In this document: in pieces, positions 44,408-53,124 of the stretch
How the letters are laid out: each line of letters begins with the position of its first letter
Numbering within the stretch: the stretch's first letter is position 1
Source: Verrucomicrobiales bacterium
Lineage (GTDB): Bacteria; Verrucomicrobiota; Verrucomicrobiia; Limisphaerales; J093
Assembly: GCA_024233305.1 (NCBI GenBank)
Contig: JACKPV010000027.1
Location: 124,001 to 188,000 of the forward strand
Direction of reading: 5' to 3'
Length of the DNA stretch: 64,000 nucleotides
Position numbers and translations under genes: made by a program
Notes under the pieces: generated by a model
The model's database searches: none
The model's input: only the letters and a program-made list of their open reading frames with translations
Told to the model about the DNA's origin: nothing

Positions 44408-46578
44408 CAGGGCGAGTGACAAAGTAGCTGGAGGGGGTTGAACGGGGGGGCGGAGGGCGGTTGGCGACGGGTCCGAGCGGGGCATGGAGGCGATGAAAGC
44501 CCGCATTTGGGCCTGCTTGCGGCTCCGGCGGACACACCGATCCCTCCCCGCGGCAGCGCCACGGGGTGGGGGGGCATTACAGGTGGGTCGGCTACGCCGG
44601 TGGCGACATGAACCGACGGATCAGGCCACCAGGATGGCGACAGATGTGCAACTCGTAGTCGGGCAGCGACTTCTTGCCCCCGCGTTTGTAGCGCTGCTGT
44701 TCGTGCAGGAAGATGGTCAGGGAGCGAAACAGGGACAGCACCCGCGCCGTGTTGGTCTCCGCCACCGGACAGCGATCCTCATCCTGGGTGCGATCCCGCC
44801 GATGATGCTGGCCGTTCTCGATCTTCCAGTGACTGCGCACCAAGGCCAGCAGGGGGGCCGGCCCGGCCTCGTCGGTCCAGAAACTGGTCGCCGCGTAGAC
44901 GGTCTCCTCGGTGTGTTTGACCACTTGCCCGCCGCGGACATGATCGACCTTGCGGTCCACGCGCAACACCTGGGCCGCGCCGGCCAGTCCCAGGGTCTGG
45001 GGCGTGACCGCCACGCACCACAGCGCCCGGTCTTCAACCCGCCCGTGCCCCTTTTCGATGGTGCGGGCCTGAGGGGGGAAAAGCGCCCCCGAGGAGCGAT
45101 TGGGCTTTGGCGAAGGCCCCGGGTTGATTGCCCTTGAGTATCAGGAGGTAATCGGCCCCGTTGCCCTGGGTGAGTTGCCGCGCGTTGGCCTTGGTGGTGT
45201 GGGCGGCATCGGTCGTGACACACACCCCGGCCAGGTCCATCGAGGACCAGTGCGCCGCGACCGCCGCCTCCTCGTTGGTGTTGGCTGGCACAGCCACTTG
45301 GTCCACCAGTCGCTGCTGGTCGGTGACGAAGTTGACCAGTGTCAGGGCTTTGTCGGCTTTGGGCTTCTGCAATTCTGCCGGGATCTCCTCGGGCGGTTCC
45401 GGGGCCGTGGCCACCGCCGGGGCCGGCGCGGCATTCTTGACCACCTTGCCGTCCAGGTGGAGGACCTCTGCCCGGCGGGGATCCTCGCGGGCCATCCAGC
45501 CGACCAGCACGCCCTTGAGTTGCTCGACATCAATCTTTTTGAGCAAGCGGCGGAAGGTGCGCTCGCTGGGCACGTCGCATTGCCGGGGAGCCCCCGGGCG
45601 CGGGCGGCAACGCAACTGCCAGCGCTGACCGTGATTGAGGCTGGCGGCGAATTCGGCAATCGCGTGCGGCCCGTCGGAACCAGCCGCCACCGCCAGGGCG
45701 ATCAAACTCAGCACCGTGGCCAGCGGATGCCGGAGGCCCTTGGGCCGGCGGGGTTCATGCATCTGCTCGGCGAAACACTGCCACAACGAAAACAACTGGC
45801 CCGTGGCCACCGGACAGGCCGGCGGCAGGGGCCGTTCATGGGCGGCCAGATGCGGCGGGAGTTGGGCCGCGCGCAGGTGCTTCAAGGCCGCGGGCCCCAG
45901 CGCCCGGACCCAGAGTTGCTTGGGATGGGTGGTGTCGGTGTAGAAGTCCTGCCAGTCGCGCTGGCAGCCCCGGGTGGAGCCGAGCCGTTGCCAGCCGGCG
46001 GCTTTGTAGCAGGTGCCCCGGAAGCGTTGCGGATCGACGAAGGTCTCGACCGCGAGCACGGGATGGCCGAAGTGCTGCTGCCAGTCCTGGGCCAGACGTT
46101 CACAGCTGAGCTTCAACACGCGCGAGGCCAGATTGGGCCAGCGCCCCGGGGCGGCCAGGACCAGGAAGCGCTGGTTTTGGGCCAGCAGATGGCGCCGGGC
46201 CGCCACCTCGCGGGCCGACCAATGCAGCCAGCGCTCGCGGGGCTTGAGGTGGAAGGCGGGCGAACAGAAGACCAGCAGGGCCAGCCACTGCCCCTGAAAC
46301 TCGGCCACATAGCGCAGGGCCTGGCCCACGGCGGTGGCGTTCTTGAGGTAGTGCCTGCGGCGGAGAAGGTCGTCGAACCGGGGGCGTTCGGATTCCTCGA
46401 TGAGACGCACCCGGACCCCTTGGAGCAACTCGGGTTCCGGAGGCAGTCCCTCGCTCACCACGTTGGAAAGATGGACCGACATGCCCGGAGTGAAGCAGGG
46501 AGAGGAGGGGGTGCCCAGAGAAATCGAACCAAATCTCTCCCTTCAAACCTCTTCCACGACTCCTTGACAACCGCCCTG
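44408..46578 (-). mobile_element. Insertion sequence, ISAs1 family with DUF4338 transposase (complete ends)
   Basis: 2171 bp. The left end starts CAGGGCGAGTGACAAAGTAG, and the right end, reverse-complemented, starts CAGGGCGGTTGTCAAGGAGT (13 of 20 identical, first 7 perfect). It is bounded by a perfect 10-bp direct repeat TGGGGGGCGT at 44398-44407 and 46579-46588, within the 8-10 bp usual for ISAs1. Intact duplication implies fairly recent insertion. The single transposase gene inside is frameshifted. Confidence 0.9.
44592..46482 (-). pseudogene. Frameshifted DUF4338-ISAs1 transposase
   Basis: The N-terminal 200 residues (RLIEESERPRFDDLLRRRHY onward, with ETFVDPQRFRGTCYKAAGW) match the DUF4338 domain shared with Druantia DruA. 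The rest is an ISAs1 DDE transposase: LHLDGKVVKNA, VTTDAAHTTKANA, LILKGNQPGAF, and, after a shift of frame, SHWKIENGQH with DEDRC. The frame changes at a run of six G (45073-45078; C on the coding strand). Deleting one base gives FPPQARTIEKGHGRVEDRAL in one frame, as expected for the family. So it is a one-base insertion, or less likely a programmed shift or an assembly error. Confidence 0.85.
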
Positions 46579-46728
46579 TGGGGGGCGTCCGAAATCCCAC
46601 CGACGAGGCGCACGCGCCACCAAACGGGCCTTCGTTCGGCGACGTCCGACCACCCGAGGCGGGTGAACGCTGCCGCACCGGCGAATCGCCGGCGTGACGT
46701 CTGCGGCGGAAGGCGGCAGGGTCCGGGG

Positions 46729-48084
46729 ATGCGCAAGTGGATCCTCCGGACCAGCGTGCTGTTCTTCGTGGCCGGGCTGATCGTGGCGGTGGGGTTTCTG
46801 ATGCGGTCGAATGCACCGCAACGGGTGACGCTCGCCGAGGGAACCGTCCTGGTTTGCCTCGGAGCGACCTATGGCACCAACCACGTGCTGCCCGGCTTCT
46901 CGCGGTTGGGCCGGTTGCTGCCGCAACCGCTGCGGTCCTGGCTCGGCTTCGACCGACCGACGCAGTCCTTTCGGTCGGAGCAGCCCCTGCTGACCGTGTG
47001 GTTGCGGGATGACCCGGTCGCAGCCAGCAACCGGGTGAGCCGGCTCGGGATGGTGGCCCTGCTGGCGGACGAGGACGGAGTGGTGGCGGGAGAGGAAACC
47101 TGGCGAACCCTGTGGCCGGCCAGGCAGGGCGGCGGCGGCACGTTCAACCTGCAATTCCGCCCGCTGCCCGGCCACAGCCGGCGGATCACTTTGCAGTTGT
47201 ACGAGCACGGCAGCGGCGGTGACCGAACCCTGCTGGGGGAGATGACCCTGCCGAACCCCGGCTTCGTGGAGGCGCGCGAGTGGGAGGCTGAACCGCTGCC
47301 AGCGGTCCGGACAAACGGGGCTTTGTCCTGTCGGTTGGAGCAGTTGGTCGCCGGCGTGGGCCACCGCGCGGGCTTCCGGACCACCGATTCCGGTGTCCGC
47401 CTCGACACCGCAGCCGCGAACACCGGCGAGCGTCCGCGCGCGGCGGGCTTGTTCCGCTTTACCGAGGACGGCGCGGCCAGCACGAATTGGCTGGTGGGCA
47501 CGGTCCGCCTGGCCGACGCCACAGGGAACGATCTTCCGTGCGGTTCCAGCTCCTACCAATGTCGCGGGGATCTGGTCGTGCATCGGTTTGGCTCGATTCT
47601 GTGGCCCGGCCAGGTCTGGGACCTGACCGTCTGGGCCAAACGCAAGACCACGGCGCCCTTCACCGACACTGAACTGATCGTTCTGGAGGACATCGCGGTA
47701 CCGGCGCTCGGAGAAACCAACCGGCTGGACCGGGCCTTCCAAGCCCAGGGCCTTGAGGTGCGAGTGGAACATCTCGTCCACCGACCACCGCCGTCACCGG
47801 GCGGCTATTCGATGGAGGACCTGACGCACCTGCGGGTCGAGCTTTCGGAACTGCCCGAGGAGATGTTCTTCGAACTGGCGGAGCTGCGTGACGATCAAGG
47901 ACGCGCGTTGCGGGAAAGCGGCTGGTCCCGGACGCATGGCAAACCATCGGTAACCACCTTCGCCTTCGAGCAGGTCCCGGCAGGAGCGAAGACGGTGACG
48001 GCCCGGCTGGTGTTGCAGAAGGGGAGGCGCTTCGATTTCCGCGTGCGGCCGGAGGTGCTGGAGCGTCAAGGGACTGGTGAGTGA
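46729..48084 (+). CDS. Membrane-anchored hypothetical protein
   Basis: 451 residues. N-terminal anchor WILRTSVLFFVAGLIVAVGFL (about 4-24), then a long, probably periplasmic region rich in beta-strand patterns. Hydrophobic and polar residues alternate and Trp residues are regularly spaced. A repeated module style is suggested by TVRLADATGNDLP, VEHLVHRPPPSP and LRVELSELPEEMFFELAELR. No catalytic or binding motif was recognised. It follows the IS right end by 150 bases, so its original upstream region was likely displaced. Function is unknown. The last codons border a GGGAC-type hairpin. Confidence 0.6.
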   Translation: MRKWILRTSVLFFVAGLIVAVGFLMRSNAPQRVTLAEGTVLVCLGATYGTNHVLPGFSRLGRLLPQPLRSWLGFDRPTQSFRSEQPLLTVWLRDDPVAASNRVSRLGMVALLADEDGVVAGEETWRTLWPARQGGGGTFNLQFRPLPGHSRRITLQLYEHGSGGDRTLLGEMTLPNPGFVEAREWEAEPLPAVRTNGALSCRLEQLVAGVGHRAGFRTTDSGVRLDTAAANTGERPRAAGLFRFTEDGAASTNWLVGTVRLADATGNDLPCGSSSYQCRGDLVVHRFGSILWPGQVWDLTVWAKRKTTAPFTDTELIVLEDIAVPALGETNRLDRAFQAQGLEVRVEHLVHRPPPSPGGYSMEDLTHLRVELSELPEEMFFELAELRDDQGRALRESGWSRTHGKPSVTTFAFEQVPAGAKTVTARLVLQKGRRFDFRVRPEVLERQGTGE

Positions 48085-48085
48085 A

Positions 48086-48165
48086 AAGGGACTTCAGGGA
48101 CACAAGGGACAGAAGACGACCGCTTCCTTACGTCCCTTCAGTCCCTGGTGTCCCTGAAGTCCCTT
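48086..48165. repeat. GGGAC-type inverted repeat between convergent genes
   Basis: AAGGGACTTCAGGGACAC pairs with GTGTCCCTGAAGTCCCTT, separated by about 44 bases with further AGGGAC/GTCCCT arms. A similar shorter palindrome occurs at about 48735-48800. It may terminate transcription in both directions, and it supplies the last codons of the four-helix protein. Confidence 0.7.
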
Positions 48166-48899
48166 CCCTTCCCTCCCTGCCCCTGCCCCCGGGCCATGAG
48201 CCTTGCCCGCCGCATCCGCTCCCGCAGACCACCCTCCCGCAGAAAGTCCCGTTCGAGCCGGTGGAGCTGCCGGTCGAGCAGATAGCATGTCACCTTGATC
48301 AGGCCGGCGATCACGTTCGTGCAGATGGCCGCATCCGGGTGTTCGACGCCCTTTTTGAAGGTCGCGTAGTTCGCACCGGGCGTGCGGTTGAGGCGGCGCA
48401 GACGCAACGCGTAAGGGTGTTCGGGCGCCCATTCCTCGATGCCGTGGTTGCGCATGAAGTCGCGGTAATCCTCGAGCAGTTCCTTGAGGCTGGCGGCCGC
48501 CACGCCGGTGAGCTTGATCTCGGTTTCCTTCGAGGTCCCACTGGCCGCGCTGCCTTCCAGGATGTTCTGCTTGCCCGAGCGGGCGGCCTGGATCATCTGG
48601 TCACGGGTGCGGGAACGGCGCTCGATGAAGCGGTCGCAGAAGTGCAGGGTGGCGTCGTAGACCACGAGCGCCTTCTGGTAGGAAAGCAGTTCCTGGTAGC
48701 CGCCGTGGGGCGGGATGAAACCGTCGGTTTCAGCAAGGGACTCAAGGGCTGCGGGCTCCGGCCCTGATGTCCCTTGGGTCCTTTCGGTCCCTTCCTCGGG
48801 GCGCCCGCGCTGCACCGGCCCGGACCGCCGGATTTCCCAACCCGCCGCTGGCCGCCCGCTTCCAGATGACTCCCTGCTCATGGTTGCTCCGACCCGCAC
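48138..48899 (-). CDS. Four-helix-bundle (S23-like) protein
   Basis: 253 residues. The conserved core runs from about residue 60: GFIPPHGGYQELLSYQKALV, AARSGKQNILEGSAASGTSK, then KELLEDYRDFMRNHGIEEWA. This is the four-helix-bundle family related to proteins encoded in 23S rRNA intervening sequences; its role is unclear. The first 58 residues (RTQGTSGPEPAALES) and last 10 (GRDFRDTRD) are encoded by GGGAC-type palindromes, so the original start and stop were probably altered and the true N-terminus may be near residue 58. No rRNA gene is nearby. Confidence 0.78.
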   Translation of the reverse strand: MRVGATMSRESSGSGRPAAGWEIRRSGPVQRGRPEEGTERTQGTSGPEPAALESLAETDGFIPPHGGYQELLSYQKALVVYDATLHFCDRFIERRSRTRDQMIQAARSGKQNILEGSAASGTSKETEIKLTGVAAASLKELLEDYRDFMRNHGIEEWAPEHPYALRLRRLNRTPGANYATFKKGVEHPDAAICTNVIAGLIKVTCYLLDRQLHRLERDFLREGGLRERMRRARLMARGQGQGGKGRDFRDTRD

Positions 48900-48953
48900 T
48901 ATCCGCAGCCGCTCGACCGATGCAAGAGAAAACTATACAGGTGTTGGCTCTCA

Positions 48954-49390
48954 GTGACTCTTTGCTGCCAACGTCACTCAATGGCTTCGCGATTCCCGGT
49001 AATCGCTTCGAGCAACAGGAGGTGCCCGTTCTCATCGGCAAACTCGCCACCAGCCATGCGGCTCTCCCCCTCGAAGAATCCCGCCTTGCGAGGAACGGCG
49101 GCATCGTCTGGTCTGGCGACGGGAAACGGAATCGAGGTGGACGCGTTCTCGGTGGTCCCACCGCGCGCTTCCCACGAGAAGACCTTCGGCCCGGTGATCA
49201 AGCGGGTGGTGAACGACGGCGCCCCCGAGGCGAGCAACTCCCTGATCGATCTGGATTCCAGGCGGCTCGTAAACCCGCCTTCGCCCCAGGAGGCCGATTG
49301 GGACTGGGTGGTGGCCAACGGCATCGACGCCACGGGAGACATGAGCGCGGAGGTGCATGGCCCGCTGACCACCGGGGGGCCGGTGACGAC
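48954..49390 (+). pseudogene. Possible remnant of a protein C-terminal domain
   Basis: One frame contains EVDAFSVVPPRASHEKTFGP, SLIDLDSRRLVNPP and WVVANGIDATGDMSAEVHG, which reads like the C-terminal extracytoplasmic part of a larger, probably membrane-associated regulator or peptidase. The residues before it do not look coded in this frame, and the frame runs out against the response-regulator stop. No start or upstream domain is present. Treat as a decayed fragment; the family is uncertain. Confidence 0.3.
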
Positions 49391-50080
49391 TCACTCCAAC
49401 CGGTAACCAAAGCCGCGGACCGCCCGGATATGCCGCCGTCCGGCGCCGAGTTTTGCCCGCAGCCGCCGCACGTGGGAGTCCACGCTGCGCGGATCGAGAT
49501 CGTCGCGGCCGGGCCGGATTTCCCCGAGGAGTGCCTCGCGGGAGAGGACCCGTCCGCGGCCGACGGCCAGCGCGGCCAGCAGCCGGAACTCGGTCAGGGT
49601 GACCGGTCGCACGCGCCCCCCGAAGCGCACGCCGTGGGTCCGCAGGTCGATTTCCAGTGATCCGAAGCGAAACACTTCCTGCGGGGTTCGATCCGGCTCT
49701 CCGCGGGGGAACAGACGCCGCAAACGCAGGACGAGTTCGCGGGGGTTGCAGGACTTGGGCACATAATCGTCCGCGCCGGCTTCCAGTCCCGCGATGCGGT
49801 CGGCCACGGCTTCCAAGCGCGAATAGAACACGACCGGGAGGCGGGCGTGTTGCGGTTCGCTGCGCACCCGTTGGCATAATTCCGTGCCAGGCATGTCGGG
49901 CAGGACCTGTTCGAGGATGAGCAGGGCCGCGCCATCCTGGTCCAACCGGTTCAAGACCTCGCCCGCCGTGGCCAGCCAGCACGGTTTCAGTCCGATGGCC
50001 ACCAGTTCCTGCGTCACGCGCGGCGGCGGCGGCGCCGGGTCCGCCAGCAGGGCCACTCTGGGTTTCTTGGGTTGGTGCAC
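49391..50080 (-). CDS. OmpR/PhoB-type response regulator with Glu at the phospho-acceptor position
   Basis: 229 residues. Receiver domain 1-120: the usual acidic pair is reduced (LLADP, only Asp14), the phospho-acceptor Asp is Glu57 (LILEQVLPDM), Ser87 stands for Ser/Thr and Lys109 is conserved (YVPKS). Winged-helix DNA-binding domain 130-229: TLTEFRLLAAL, then DPRSVDSHVRRLRAKLG and IRAVRGFGYRL, classic OmpR/PhoB. Glu at this position often mimics the phosphorylated state or marks a phosphorylation-independent receiver. No histidine kinase is adjacent. Divergent from the TonB operon; Pho-box-like repeats lie between them, so it probably controls that operon and itself. Confidence 0.88.
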   Translation of the reverse strand: MHQPKKPRVALLADPAPPPPRVTQELVAIGLKPCWLATAGEVLNRLDQDGAALLILEQVLPDMPGTELCQRVRSEPQHARLPVVFYSRLEAVADRIAGLEAGADDYVPKSCNPRELVLRLRRLFPRGEPDRTPQEVFRFGSLEIDLRTHGVRFGGRVRPVTLTEFRLLAALAVGRGRVLSREALLGEIRPGRDDLDPRSVDSHVRRLRAKLGAGRRHIRAVRGFGYRLE

Positions 50081-50152
50081 TTGTGACGTTGGCTTCCGGT
50101 GCGTGCGGCTCCTATCGATACCGGGCTTGCGTGACCGGTGGGCGTCGATCCG

Positions 50153-50170
50153 GCGACAATCCGGTGACAG
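50153..50170 (-). promoter_or_regulatory. Pho-box-like direct repeat upstream of the regulator
   Basis: Minus strand: CTGTCAC, 4-base spacer, TTGTCGC. Seven-base half-sites with an 11-bp period, as in PhoB sites (consensus CTGTCAT). About 75-90 bases before the regulator start. Confidence 0.5.
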
Positions 50171-50194
50171 TTCCCCCCGCCTGGCCGGCGGCTC

Positions 50195-50213
50195 CTTGTA
50201 ACGAGCTTGTAAC
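50195..50213 (+). promoter_or_regulatory. Pho-box-like direct repeat upstream of the TonB operon
   Basis: CTTGTAAC occurs twice, perfectly, with an 11-bp period (50195-50202 and 50206-50213), about 47 bases before the DUF3450 gene. Architecture fits an OmpR/PhoB-family site. No clear -10 follows. Confidence 0.55.
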
Positions 50214-50259
50214 CTCCCCGCCGTCGGCGCGTCACGGCACCTGTCGAAACTGCCCCGGT

Positions 50260-51027
50260 ATGGTGAGACGCACCCGCCGGGCCGGTCTGGCCTCGCTTCT
50301 CCTGCTCGCGGCAGCGACCGCAGCGGGCGACACGTCCGTGCTGGAGACCACGCAAAACACCTTGGGCAAATGGGTGGAGACCCGCCAACTGATCTCCCGG
50401 ACCCGCGCCGACTGGAAGGCCGATCAGGAAATGCTCCAGCGGACGGTGGCTATGTTCGCGGGGGAACTCGAGTCCCTGGCGGAGCAGTCGCGGACGGTGG
50501 GCACGAACAGCCTCGAGGTCGCCCGGCAACGCGCCGAGGCCGAAGTTCAAAAGGCCGAGCTCGAGGCCGGCTTGGACGTCCTGGCCCGAGGGCTCGCCCC
50601 ACTGGAGGCACGCCTGCGCCAGATCGCGTCGGTCCTGCCGCCGCCGCTGCTCAAGACCGTGCAAACGCTGGTGGACCGGTTGCCGGAGGAAGCCGCCGCC
50701 GCCGGGGTCCCTCCGTTGAAGCGGCTGCAGACGGCCATCACGCTCATGAACGAAATCGAGAAGTTCAACGCGATGGTCACGCTGAGCCCGGAAATGCGGC
50801 AGGACCCGAGCGGTGGCGAGATCAAGGTGCAGGTGCTGTATCTCGGTCTGGCCCAGGCCTGGTTTGTGGATGAGGCCGGCGGGTTTGCCGGTTCGGGCGT
50901 TCCCGGCACGAGCGGGTGGGATTGGACCGTGCGGGAGGACGCGGGCGCCCGGATCAAGCGCGTGATCGCGATGTACGAGGAGAAGCAACCGACCGAGTTC
51001 GTGGCCCTGCCGGTCGAGATCAAGTGA
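50260..51027 (+). CDS. DUF3450 periplasmic coiled-coil protein
   Basis: 255 residues. Signal peptide (AGLASLLLLAAATAAG), then a long coiled coil (about 30-110, including LEVARQRAEAEVQKAELEAG). A C-terminal domain has LMNEIEKFNAMVTLSPEMRQ and IKVQVLYLGLAQAWFVDEAG, and ends in PTEFVALPVEIK. This is the DUF3450 family that precedes TtpC-type ExbB genes in TonB2-like operons of Vibrio and relatives. It probably helps couple the energiser to the outer membrane; its exact role is unproven. First gene of the operon, with a 20-base gap to the next. Confidence 0.85.
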   Translation: MVRRTRRAGLASLLLLAAATAAGDTSVLETTQNTLGKWVETRQLISRTRADWKADQEMLQRTVAMFAGELESLAEQSRTVGTNSLEVARQRAEAEVQKAELEAGLDVLARGLAPLEARLRQIASVLPPPLLKTVQTLVDRLPEEAAAAGVPPLKRLQTAITLMNEIEKFNAMVTLSPEMRQDPSGGEIKVQVLYLGLAQAWFVDEAGGFAGSGVPGTSGWDWTVREDAGARIKRVIAMYEEKQPTEFVALPVEIK

Positions 51028-51047
51028 CCCTCAACCGACCACCGGCG

Positions 51048-52466
51048 ATGAAGTCCCTCCTCCTGCTCCTGACCGCTCTGCTGGCCGCTTCCCCGTTGGC
51101 GGGCGCCGCCGCCGATCTCGAGGCCGTGGCGGCCGGCGCACAGACCGACCTGACCCGGGCGCTGGCCGACCTCGCCGCGCTGCGTGAACAGATCGAAGCC
51201 GAGCGCACGCCGCTTGCCCGGCAGATGCACGATCTCGAAGACCAGGTGCTCGCGGATCGGGCCAAGCTCGAAACGGCGCGCCGCTCAGCGGACAACCAGT
51301 TGATCGAACTCAACGTGCTGAAGGCGGAAGTCCGCGGGCTGAGCAACGAGGTTGCCACCGCGGAAGGATTGCTCGGGGCGTACCGGGAGGCGTTCAACAC
51401 CCGGTTGCACGTCAGCGAAGCGTCGCGGTATGACGATGCGATCCAGGCCGCCGCCGCCGCGCGGGATGCCGCAGGCCACCAACCGGCAACCCGAATGGCG
51501 GGCCAACTGGAGTTGCTGAAGACCGGGCTGGATCGCCTGGAGCGCCTGGTGGGTGGCGAGGTGTTCGAAGGCACGGCCCTGAACCCCGCCGGCCGGCTGG
51601 AGCGCGGGCATTTCGTGTTGCTCGGTCCCACCGCCGCTTTTGCCAGCCGTGAAGGGGAGACGGCCGGGATCGCCACGCTCCGGCTGAATTCCCCGGAACC
51701 GGAAGTCGTCGCCACGCCCGGCGACCCGGCGCAGGGCATCCGGGATCTGGCGCGCAGCGGGCAGGGGACGTTTCCCGTGGATGCCTCGCTCGGCAACGCG
51801 ATCAAAATCCAGGCCACCCAGGACTCGCTCGTCGCGCACATCCGGAAGGGCGGACCGGTGATGGGGCCCATCCTGCTGCTCGGTTTTGCCGCGCTGGGCA
51901 TCTTCCTTTTCAAATGGCTGCAGGTGGGGCGGGTGCGTGTGGCCTTGCCGGCGGATCTTACGGTGATCCTTGCGGCCCTGGATCTGGGCGACGAACAGAA
52001 GGCTGCCAGCCACGCCCGCAAGCTTGCGGGGCCCGTGGGCGACATGCTCGCATCCGCGATCGCCCACTTCCGGGAGCGGAAGGAATACGTCGAGGAGGTC
52101 ATGTACGAGAAGATGCTTGAGACCCGGCCGCGGCTCGAAAAGTTGCTCCCGTTCCTGGCCCTGTCCGCCGCCGCGGCCCCGCTGCTCGGTCTGCTGGGCA
52201 CGGTGACGGGCATGATCAACACCTTCAACATGATCACGGTCTTCGGCACGGGCGATCCGAAGACCCTCGCTGGCGGCATCTCCGAGGCGCTGATCACCAC
52301 CGAGTTCGGGCTCGTCGTGGCGATCCCGTCGCTCCTGCTGCACGCCATCCTCTCCCGCAAGGTCAAGGGCGTGCTGGGCAGCATGGAGCAAACCACCGTC
52401 GCTTTCATCAACGGGCTGCCGGGGACTTCGCAGGAAACACAGTTCTTTCAGAAACTCAATGATTGA
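51048..52466 (+). CDS. TtpC-like large MotA/TolQ/ExbB proton-channel protein
   Basis: 472 residues. Signal peptide (LLLLLTALLAASPLAGAAA), a periplasmic coiled-coil domain (about 25-250), then the ExbB/TolQ core with helices near 270-290, 370-395 and 415-440. The core includes AAAPLLGLLGTVTGMINTFN and EALITTEFGLVVAIPSLLLH, the conserved channel motifs. The large N-terminal extension is the TtpC hallmark in TonB2 systems, where it is needed besides the ordinary ExbB. Uses the proton gradient to drive TonB. Overlaps the next gene by 8 bases. Confidence 0.9.
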   Translation: MKSLLLLLTALLAASPLAGAAADLEAVAAGAQTDLTRALADLAALREQIEAERTPLARQMHDLEDQVLADRAKLETARRSADNQLIELNVLKAEVRGLSNEVATAEGLLGAYREAFNTRLHVSEASRYDDAIQAAAAARDAAGHQPATRMAGQLELLKTGLDRLERLVGGEVFEGTALNPAGRLERGHFVLLGPTAAFASREGETAGIATLRLNSPEPEVVATPGDPAQGIRDLARSGQGTFPVDASLGNAIKIQATQDSLVAHIRKGGPVMGPILLLGFAALGIFLFKWLQVGRVRVALPADLTVILAALDLGDEQKAASHARKLAGPVGDMLASAIAHFRERKEYVEEVMYEKMLETRPRLEKLLPFLALSAAAAPLLGLLGTVTGMINTFNMITVFGTGDPKTLAGGISEALITTEFGLVVAIPSLLLHAILSRKVKGVLGSMEQTTVAFINGLPGTSQETQFFQKLND

Positions 52467-53124
52467 CCAAATCCTCGCAACCTGGGCCAGGGGCGGCTGG
52501 GTCATGTGGCCGCTCCTTGGCGTTTGTGTCCTGATGTTCTGGGTCGGCGTGCGCCTCTGGTTGCAGCTCGGCCGGATGCAATACCGGCGACTCGAGCAAA
52601 CCCAATGGCTGAACTGGATCCGCCGTCCGGACCAGGGGGAGGGCGAAGTCGGGGAGATCATCCGCTACACTCAGGACGAAGTCGGCTCTCCCCGACAGAT
52701 CAACCTGCGCTTCGCCGAGGTGACCTCGGCGCTCTTACCGGCAATCGACCGCGGCATCTCGACGTTGAACACCCTCGTCGCGGCGGCGCCGCTGGTCGGG
52801 TTGCTGGGCACGGTGTTCGGGATGCTCGTCACCTTTCGGGCACTGGCCCTCGGGGGCGGCGGCGGTCAGGTGACCGAGGCGATGGCCGCCGGCATTTCGC
52901 AGGCGCTGTTTCCGCCGGAAGTCGGGCTCTGCATCGCATTGCCCGGCCTGGTGCTCGTGCACTTGATCAAACGCCGGCGCCAGGAACTCGAGGCCTTTCT
53001 CTCGCGGTTGGAGAGTTTCACCATCCAGCACTTCAAACGCAGTGCCGGGCTGCCGTTCGTCCCGGAACTGCACAACGCAGCGCCGCACCCGATGCCGGTT
53101 GATGCCGCCCTGCAGCCGGCATGA
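52459..53124 (+). CDS. exbB: ExbB-type proton-channel protein
   Basis: 221 residues. Three membrane helices (about 17-36, 95-117, 140-165) with TLNTLVAAAPLVGLLGTVFG and EAMAAGISQALFPPEVGLCI, the MotA/TolQ/ExbB channel signature. It is the small ExbB of the TonB2-like complex and forms the inner-membrane proton channel with ExbD. Start codon within the end of the TtpC-like gene (ATGATTGA), and its stop overlaps exbD by 4 bases, so expression is tightly coupled. Confidence 0.93.
   Translation: MIDQILATWARGGWVMWPLLGVCVLMFWVGVRLWLQLGRMQYRRLEQTQWLNWIRRPDQGEGEVGEIIRYTQDEVGSPRQINLRFAEVTSALLPAIDRGISTLNTLVAAAPLVGLLGTVFGMLVTFRALALGGGGGQVTEAMAAGISQALFPPEVGLCIALPGLVLVHLIKRRRQELEAFLSRLESFTIQHFKRSAGLPFVPELHNAAPHPMPVDAALQPA

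Noticed and set aside
46100..46816. Open frames inside the IS on both strands
   Set aside because: They are shadows of the transposase; only the minus frame with DUF4338 and DDE motifs is retained.
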